This document shows positions 59,015 to 64,000 of a DNA stretch of 64,000 bases, in pieces. The translations under genes were made by a program, and so were the position numbers. The DNA is from Bdellovibrio sp. (GTDB lineage Bacteria > Bdellovibrionota > Bdellovibrionia > Bdellovibrionales > Bdellovibrionaceae): NCBI GenBank assembly GCA_014376435.1, contig JACMRL010000013.1, positions 1 through 64,000 on the forward strand. The letters are read 5' to 3'. The first letter of the stretch is position 1. The number at the start of each line of letters is the position of its first letter. The notes under the pieces were generated by a model. It saw only the letters and a list, made by a program, of their open reading frames with translations, did not search any database and was not told the origin of the DNA.

Positions 59015-59091
59015 TGGTGATTCCGGTACGACTTGAACGTACGACCCTCTCCTTAGAAGGGAGATGCTCTATCCAGCTGAGCTACGGAACC
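59015..59091 (-). tRNA. tRNA-Arg (anticodon TCT)
   Basis: Read on the minus strand, a 77-nt cloverleaf starts GGTTCCGTAGCTCAGCTGGA. Its anticodon stem TCTCC/GGAGA holds loop CTTCTAA (anticodon TCT), the T loop is TTCAAGT, and it ends in encoded CCA (59015-59017 on the plus strand TGG). The 3' end faces the accessory region to the left. Confidence 0.96.
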
Positions 59092-59177
59092 ATTTTAGAT
59101 TTAAATAAGATTTAGCAAAGTCTGTTAAAATTGTCTTCTAAAAATTTGTTTGGGTGCCGAAAATTGCACTTATATCG

Positions 59178-59206
59178 ACCCCTTAAACAATCTGATGGGG
59201 TTTTAA
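59178..59206 (+). other. Hairpin with short T-run upstream of the Fic gene
   Basis: ACCCC and GGGGT flank a 14-base loop, followed by TTTAAA, about 85 bases before the Fic gene start. It could be an attenuator or a chance pairing. Confidence 0.3.
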
Positions 59207-59287
59207 AGCGTTAAACGACCATCTAACTGGCAGGATTATGGCAGTTCAGAGCCTGTGATCTAACCTTGGTAATTTAATGGAGACGAT

Positions 59288-60520
59288 ATGAAACAGTTCA
59301 AGACGGCTAAATGGTTTGTAACTTCAGGTCTATTGGCGACTACTTTGTTGGCCTCAGTTGGTGCGCAAGCGATTTCAGATCCTTGTGCTTTAGCGAAGGT
59401 TGCGGTGCCTGCCCAGGTAACCATGAGTCGCCCAGAAATTAAAGAGTACGAGTATAAATTAAAGCGCGAGTGTGATTTAACGACGCAGTTTCGTGACGTG
59501 CGTGCGAAACTGCAAGAGCGTTTTCAAGTTGGTTTAAGTAATATTAATGAATACCAAGGAATACGTTTTTTACGCCGTTCTGATTTTGAAGATGCAAAAA
59601 ATAGAAATATTCCGATCGCTAAGAAATACCAATTATTAAGATCAATGGATGCTTTGCCTGTGGCAGAAAGAAAAAGCATTATTTGGGATAACTGGTCGAA
59701 TGGTCTAACTCAGTTAGATGCTTCAAGCGATAAAATAATGCGTGGAGAAAAATTCACCGTTGAAGATTTACAGCGTGTGCACAGTGGTTTTTATACTTTG
59801 ACTAAAGAAGATGAAGGCGATGAATCAAATGCACCGAATCCTGGTACATTTAAGCCAAAAAGTGACAATGACTACTACTGGTGGGATTTTGCCACTCGCC
59901 AAGAATCAGATGCGGCAAAGGCAATCGTAACGCAAATTAATGATCAATATCGCGCGATGGGTTTATTAGAAAAAGTGAATGGTGATTACGCAGATATCTT
60001 AAGAGTGAAACGTGATTTGGTTAAAATCGTGAAGGGTAAATTAGATCTTTCGCTTCCGCGCGTAGATGGTATTTACGCTGGTGATTCGCGAGTGAACGAA
60101 GCGCATGTGCACAATATCATTAATTTCGTGAATGGTATGTTTGATCAAGCTTTACTAAACCAACATATGGTTTGGAAAGGTAAATTGATGACGCCGGCCG
60201 AAGTTGCTTATTTAGCGCAAAAGTTTTATGTGGGCGTGCATCCGTTTGCAGATGGTAACGGACGAACTAGCCGATTTATTCAGGAAGTATTTTTAACGAC
60301 ATTTGATATGCCAACCGGTGCTTCGGGTGATTTGATGGAGAATGATATTATCATTCCTTTTCCAGAATATTATCAGCGCGCGATCACGATGAATTTACAG
60401 CTGATGGATAAAATGGATAAGTGTATACAGTCGTATAGTACGAATCATTTAAAGTCGTATGATAAAATTAAAGCAAATGCTTCGGTTTTAGAATACGGTT
60501 GTCGCTTGATGCAAAATTAA
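59288..60520 (+). CDS. Exported Fic-domain protein
   Basis: Fic enzymes transfer AMP or related groups to target proteins. The catalytic motif HPFADGNGRTSR begins at His318 and is complete (H-x-F-x-D-GNGR-xx-R), so activity is expected. Unlike most Fic proteins it has a clear signal peptide (about residues 1-28, cut after AQA), so it acts in the periplasm or beyond. A TKEDEG stretch (172-177) matches the short pattern of the inhibitory helix but lies in a loop of the core and is probably unrelated. 410 residues, GGAGA before the ATG. No antitoxin gene adjoins it. Confidence 0.87.
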   Translation: MKQFKTAKWFVTSGLLATTLLASVGAQAISDPCALAKVAVPAQVTMSRPEIKEYEYKLKRECDLTTQFRDVRAKLQERFQVGLSNINEYQGIRFLRRSDFEDAKNRNIPIAKKYQLLRSMDALPVAERKSIIWDNWSNGLTQLDASSDKIMRGEKFTVEDLQRVHSGFYTLTKEDEGDESNAPNPGTFKPKSDNDYYWWDFATRQESDAAKAIVTQINDQYRAMGLLEKVNGDYADILRVKRDLVKIVKGKLDLSLPRVDGIYAGDSRVNEAHVHNIINFVNGMFDQALLNQHMVWKGKLMTPAEVAYLAQKFYVGVHPFADGNGRTSRFIQEVFLTTFDMPTGASGDLMENDIIIPFPEYYQRAITMNLQLMDKMDKCIQSYSTNHLKSYDKIKANASVLEYGCRLMQN

Positions 60521-60540
60521 TAATAAAATTGAATTGGAAT

Positions 60541-61362
60541 TTATGCCGCAGATTTTTTGAATATTTTATGCTGCATAAATGCCGACAGTGAAACGCCCGA
60601 CAGTACTACGTACCAAATGACGAGTAGCCAAACTAAAAAAATGGGAAATGAAGCTAAAGACCCGTAAATTTTATTCTGTGTGAATACTTTCACGGATATC
60701 CAAAGAAAAGATTTTTGCACAACGCTAAGTGCTGCACTGGTTAAAATCGCCGGCGCAATCGCCGAGATGTAGCCGACCTCGATATCGGGAATCACTTTAA
60801 AAAGAATACTTAGAAATAGCGCGATCCAAAGCGAAAATAAAAACTGATGTTGCACGGTTGTACTAATGTCGTTGATAAAATTCACTGATTTTAAACCTGC
60901 AAATAAAGCCAGCGCTACCGGAACCGCGACCAGCAAAATCCAGTAAAGCATCAGGCGGCGGTGTAGGGGTCTACGAAATTTAATTTTCCACATCCGATGA
61001 AATGCAATATCGATATTTTTAATTAATCCAAGTGATGCCCAAAGTAAAAATAAACCCCCAGTAATTCCTACGGTGCTGGGTTTTACTTTTGTTAAAAGAC
61101 CACGCACATACTGGCTAACGGTTGAACCCGTCGCTTCTTTGAGCGAGCTGATCATCACGCTTTCAATTTTAGGGTAAAACTCTTCCAGTCCACCAATGGA
61201 TTGAAAAACCGCTAGCACCACGATTAAAAATGGAATTAAAGAAAGTAAAGTTGAAAAAGCTAAGCTTGAGGCCGCAAAGCGAATATCCGCAAACTCTTCC
61301 GCTAAACTTTGAAAATAAGATTTGATCGGTTTAAGCAAGTAAAAATCTTTCTTTAACCGCAA
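60541..61362 (-). CDS. YihY/BrkB-family membrane protein
   Basis: The 273-residue protein has six hydrophobic segments and the family opening IRFAASSLAFSTLLSLIPFL, with a later FLLWASLGLIKNIDIAFHRMW. Function of the family is not settled. The start is uncertain: TTG 61362 overlaps the MBL gene by 32 bases; a second TTG eight codons later is also possible. It ends the leftward lipid-related group and converges with the Fic gene. Confidence 0.82.
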   Translation of the reverse strand: MRLKKDFYLLKPIKSYFQSLAEEFADIRFAASSLAFSTLLSLIPFLIVVLAVFQSIGGLEEFYPKIESVMISSLKEATGSTVSQYVRGLLTKVKPSTVGITGGLFLLWASLGLIKNIDIAFHRMWKIKFRRPLHRRLMLYWILLVAVPVALALFAGLKSVNFINDISTTVQHQFLFSLWIALFLSILFKVIPDIEVGYISAIAPAILTSAALSVVQKSFLWISVKVFTQNKIYGSLASFPIFLVWLLVIWYVVLSGVSLSAFMQHKIFKKSAA

Positions 61363-62236
61363 AGTCGTTTAAAGTTTTTTCTACGGTTGCGATATCACAA
61401 TAAGGATCGTGTTCAAAATAAAGATAAGTCTGTTTTTCTTGCGCGCGTTCTAGCAAAGCTTGTTTTTCTTGGATCAGCAATAACGGGTTTAAATCATAAC
61501 CCATTACCCAAGCAGAGCGAACGTGACTGCTTGTCGGCACGACGTCGCCGCAGTAGAATAAAGCGGTTTGATCATCTTCGACGATCACGACTTGGTGCCC
61601 TTGCGTGTGTCCATTTGAAACCTTAAACGAGATTCCTGGGAAATAATTTTTTTGGTCACCGTCTACAAGGTTTAATTGGCCGGAATCAACTAGCGGTTGA
61701 AAATTTGCAGGATAGTAACTAGCGCGTTCACGCAAATTAGCTTGTTGGGCCGTTTCTAAATTTTTTCTTTGCAAGTGATACCGGGCTTTCGGAAATGTAG
61801 GAACTAAAGCGCCATTTTTTTCAGTGGTCGCGCCGCCCGCATGATCGAAGTGCAGATGAGTTAAAATTACGTCAGTAATATCTTCAGGATTTAGACCATG
61901 TTTTTTTATTGAGCTAAGTAAGCTTGGTCCATTTTGATCAACGGCGTAGATTTCGGCAAATTTATTTCCTAATTTATCACCGTATTTGGTAACGAAGTCA
62001 GAACCATTGCCGGTGTCGATTAAAATATTTCGGTCTTTTGATTTTAATAATAAACCGCGTGCTTCCATTTGAATGCGGTTTTGCTCATCTGCGGGATTTG
62101 TTTTTTGCCAAAGTACTTTTGGAACTGTACCAAACATCGCGCCGCCGTCTAAACCAAATAACCCCGTAGGCACGGGGCAAACTTCATAGCCCGCAATTTC
62201 TAAATGAATTTTTTTTAAAGAACTATTTTGTGTCAT
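61331..62236 (-). CDS. MBL-fold metallo-hydrolase
   Basis: The metallo-beta-lactamase motif THLHFDHAGG is present, with later His and Asp ligands in SNGHTQGHQ and YCGDVVPTSSH, and a last His in YFEHD. Members resembling this are lactonases or related hydrolases; substrate not decidable. I start it at ATG 62236 (MTQNSSLKKI, 301 aa), which has GAGG upstream and overlaps the acyltransferase gene end by 14 bases. Confidence 0.87.
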   Translation of the reverse strand: MTQNSSLKKIHLEIAGYEVCPVPTGLFGLDGGAMFGTVPKVLWQKTNPADEQNRIQMEARGLLLKSKDRNILIDTGNGSDFVTKYGDKLGNKFAEIYAVDQNGPSLLSSIKKHGLNPEDITDVILTHLHFDHAGGATTEKNGALVPTFPKARYHLQRKNLETAQQANLRERASYYPANFQPLVDSGQLNLVDGDQKNYFPGISFKVSNGHTQGHQVVIVEDDQTALFYCGDVVPTSSHVRSAWVMGYDLNPLLLIQEKQALLERAQEKQTYLYFEHDPYCDIATVEKTLNDFAVKERFLLA

Positions 62237-63035
62237 TAAAGTCCTCATCATTTTCAAACTCTTCTAATGAAGTTAACTCTTCGGGTGCCACATCATTTTC
62301 TTCGGTCATATCGTCTGGTAAAACGGAAGGATCAATGGTTTTCACCCAAGCCAAATAATTTTTTTGCACTTCTCCGATTGAGGTAGGTTGCTGAATGGGA
62401 CCGATGTGAATTGTTAACTTGCCGGGCTTCGCAAAAATCGCACCTTTGGGCCATAATCTAGAATTACCATCGATATACAAAAATAAAATCGGGGTTTTAG
62501 TTTTTTCTGCAAAAATACTGATACCGCGTTTGAAGTCATGAATCTTGCCATCTTTAGAGCGAGTACCTTCGGGAAAAATAATCAACCAGATGCGGTCTAA
62601 TTGCGTGAGCAGAGTGATAATTAGTTGCACCGCTTCACCTTTACGATCTTTGCGATCAATAGGGATAGCGCCCAAGCAGTGCTGCGAGAAAAAAGTAAAT
62701 AATGGATTTGTGAAAAAATAATCTTTGGCCGCCGCCATATAAAGATCCATCCAGTGCGAACGGGGAATGGCCCCCGCAATCGATACCGCATCTAAGTGCG
62801 AGGCATGATTTGAAATAATGATCAGTTTTTTATGGTCACGATAAAGATCATTAAAACTTCCACCTTTAACTTCTAGGCGGATGTAAAACGTATAAAACCA
62901 ATTTTTTAAAATCAATGACCATAAAAAACGAGTGATGCGACTAAATAAATCGTAGTGCTGGGTAAAAAGCGGTAAATGCTTTAAATAGCCCGGAAGTTTC
63001 GTCCACTGTTCGTTTTCATAATTCCATTCTCGCAT
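62223..63035 (-). CDS. 1-acyl-glycerol-3-phosphate acyltransferase-like protein (PlsC type)
   Basis: The PlsC fold is marked by NHASHLD (His77, Asp82) and FPEGTRSKDGKI, the acyl-acceptor motif. The 270-residue protein ends in an acidic tail rich in Glu and Asp. It probably makes phosphatidic acid or a related lipid. It overlaps the CdsA-like gene by 1 base, a coupling that hints at successive steps. Confidence 0.87.
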   Translation of the reverse strand: MREWNYENEQWTKLPGYLKHLPLFTQHYDLFSRITRFLWSLILKNWFYTFYIRLEVKGGSFNDLYRDHKKLIIISNHASHLDAVSIAGAIPRSHWMDLYMAAAKDYFFTNPLFTFFSQHCLGAIPIDRKDRKGEAVQLIITLLTQLDRIWLIIFPEGTRSKDGKIHDFKRGISIFAEKTKTPILFLYIDGNSRLWPKGAIFAKPGKLTIHIGPIQQPTSIGEVQKNYLAWVKTIDPSVLPDDMTEENDVAPEELTSLEEFENDEDFNDTK

Positions 63036-63964
63036 TAATTAAGCCCTAACATCACAAAGTAATAAATCGGGGCAACAAAAATTAATCGATCCATGCGCTG
63101 TAAAAAATCTCCGCGGCCTAAAATAAATGAACCCGCAATTTTTACGCCCGCATCCCGACGAATGACTGACATCACTAGGTCACCGATTACGCCACCGAAC
63201 GAGGCAATGAGACCCGCGGCCAGCCAGTACTTTTCACTGCGGTCGGGCAGCAAGTGTCGCATTCCGTAAGCGAGCATGACGGTTAATGTGATCGAAAATA
63301 CAGTGCTGAGGTAAGTACGTTTATTATTGATCTCGCTTAAAATCTTTGGACCACGGAAGTAACGACTGACCGCTAAATTGGTATTATCGCAAAACTCAGT
63401 TAAAATAATTAAGTACATCACTTGGTAAATTCCGCTTTCAGAATTTAAAATTAAACCCAAGTGCATGAATGACCAACCGATAAAGATAAAGCCTAAAAGT
63501 GTTAACGAGATATACTGAATCATATTTTTGTAATCGCGCTGAATCAGTGGAATTAAACACGATAAACCAAGTACCATCATCGGCATTTCGTTATAAACTA
63601 CTAAGTTATTCATTTGACTAAATATTCCCAGACCGATAATTCCTAGGTAGCAAATGTAGACGAACCACGACTTATGAAACATTCCTAAAATTTGAAAGTA
63701 AACTTTAGCTCCATACAAAGCTAACAAAGTTAACATCAAAATCGGGAAAGGTGCTCGTAAGCCCATGAAGCCAAACATCAACGGAGCTAAAACCAACCAA
63801 CTTTTAATTGAAGCCCAAGCCACCATCGAGTAATGATTCTTACGACGAAAAAAGAAATTAATCGCGCCGCCCAAAAAGATCACCAGTAATACAATCAAAG
63901 CCGTTTGCTGGTAAACAGGGCTATCCCACGCGGCGGTCATATTAAAAAAATGTTCGCTATTCAT
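63035..63964 (-). CDS. CdsA-like phosphatidate cytidylyltransferase homologue with altered signature
   Basis: The 309-residue protein has eight to nine membrane helices and the CdsA topology. TEFCDNTNLAVSRYF keeps the first Asp region. The C-terminal signature is changed: SVIRRDAGVKIAGSFILGRG then DFLQRMDRL, where canonical enzymes read S-x-x-K-R-x4-K-D-x-G-x4-PGHGG-x2-DR-x-D. The Lys-Asp pair, His-Gly-Gly and one Asp are replaced. It may be a specialised CDP-lipid synthase or inactive. Confidence 0.75.
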   Translation of the reverse strand: MNSEHFFNMTAAWDSPVYQQTALIVLLVIFLGGAINFFFRRKNHYSMVAWASIKSWLVLAPLMFGFMGLRAPFPILMLTLLALYGAKVYFQILGMFHKSWFVYICYLGIIGLGIFSQMNNLVVYNEMPMMVLGLSCLIPLIQRDYKNMIQYISLTLLGFIFIGWSFMHLGLILNSESGIYQVMYLIILTEFCDNTNLAVSRYFRGPKILSEINNKRTYLSTVFSITLTVMLAYGMRHLLPDRSEKYWLAAGLIASFGGVIGDLVMSVIRRDAGVKIAGSFILGRGDFLQRMDRLIFVAPIYYFVMLGLN

Positions 63965-64000
63965 AAGTGATTCCTAAATCTTTTATTTTTTTATAAAGGT

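Noticed and set aside
59288-60520. TKEDEG as the Fic inhibitory-helix motif
   Set aside because: It fits the short pattern but lies in an acidic loop in the core domain, not in a helix placed to block the active site; chance match is likely.

Overview
The window reads as a chromosomal segment of a low-to-medium GC (about 40 percent by eye) Gram-negative bacterium. An outer-membrane lifestyle is indicated by kdsA (LPS Kdo pathway), lipoproteins and lipocalin. The gene set (paired TIGR03545/TIGR03546-type genes, many secreted or lipoprotein genes, a secreted Fic protein, M13 peptidase, CHAD/PPK2 pair) fits a Bdellovibrio-like organism of the Bdellovibrionota. That placement is inference from gene content, not from a search.

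Positions 1-30,950 hold one of the largest translation/transcription superclusters a bacterium carries, all on the plus strand. It starts with tRNA-Gly (cut by the window edge), tRNA-Thr(GGT), tuf and tRNA-Trp(CCA). Then come secE-nusG-rplK-rplA-rplJ-rplL-rpoB-rpoC, the str genes rpsL-rpsG-fusA, and a continuous S10-spc-alpha set: rpsJ-rplC-rplD-rplW-rplB-rpsS-rplV-rpsC-rplP-rpmC-rpsQ-rplN-rplE-rpsN-rpsH-rplF-rplR-rpsE-rpmD-rplO-secY-adk-rpmJ-rpsM-rpsK-rpsD-rpoA-rplQ, closed by a strong terminator at about 30,918-30,951. Departures from the usual layout: rplX (L24) is missing between rplN and rplE, map and infA are missing between adk and rpmJ, tuf is not in the str operon, and the fusA product has an atypical domain IV resembling recycling-type EF-G2. 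Several intergenic hairpins mark probable leaders, processing sites or attenuators.

Positions 31,000-49,400 are mixed envelope and signalling genes. A TlpA-like thiol-disulfide protein is followed by a leftward group: aminotransferase (DegT type), kdsA, LPG-synthase-type membrane protein, Cys/Met-metabolism PLP enzyme, and the TIGR03546/TIGR03545 pair. A rightward M13 metallopeptidase comes next, then a three-gene phosphorelay (Hpt, response regulator, hybrid kinase). Secreted or lipoprotein genes and an OafA-type acyltransferase with SGNH domain complete it.

Positions 49,400-59,100 look accessory and partly decayed. They contain a soluble histidine kinase-CHAD-PPK2 operon (polyphosphate theme), a small secreted-protein gene interrupted at an 8-T run, a LamG-domain secreted protein, a phage tail-fibre-like fragment, an ABC exporter preceded by an 18-residue membrane peptide, frameshifted remnants, and tRNA-Arg(TCT). 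Positions 59,288-64,000 hold a signal-peptide-bearing Fic protein and a leftward group: CdsA-like protein, PlsC-like acyltransferase, MBL hydrolase and YihY/BrkB membrane protein. No CRISPR array, insertion sequence, rRNA gene or replication origin was recognised.
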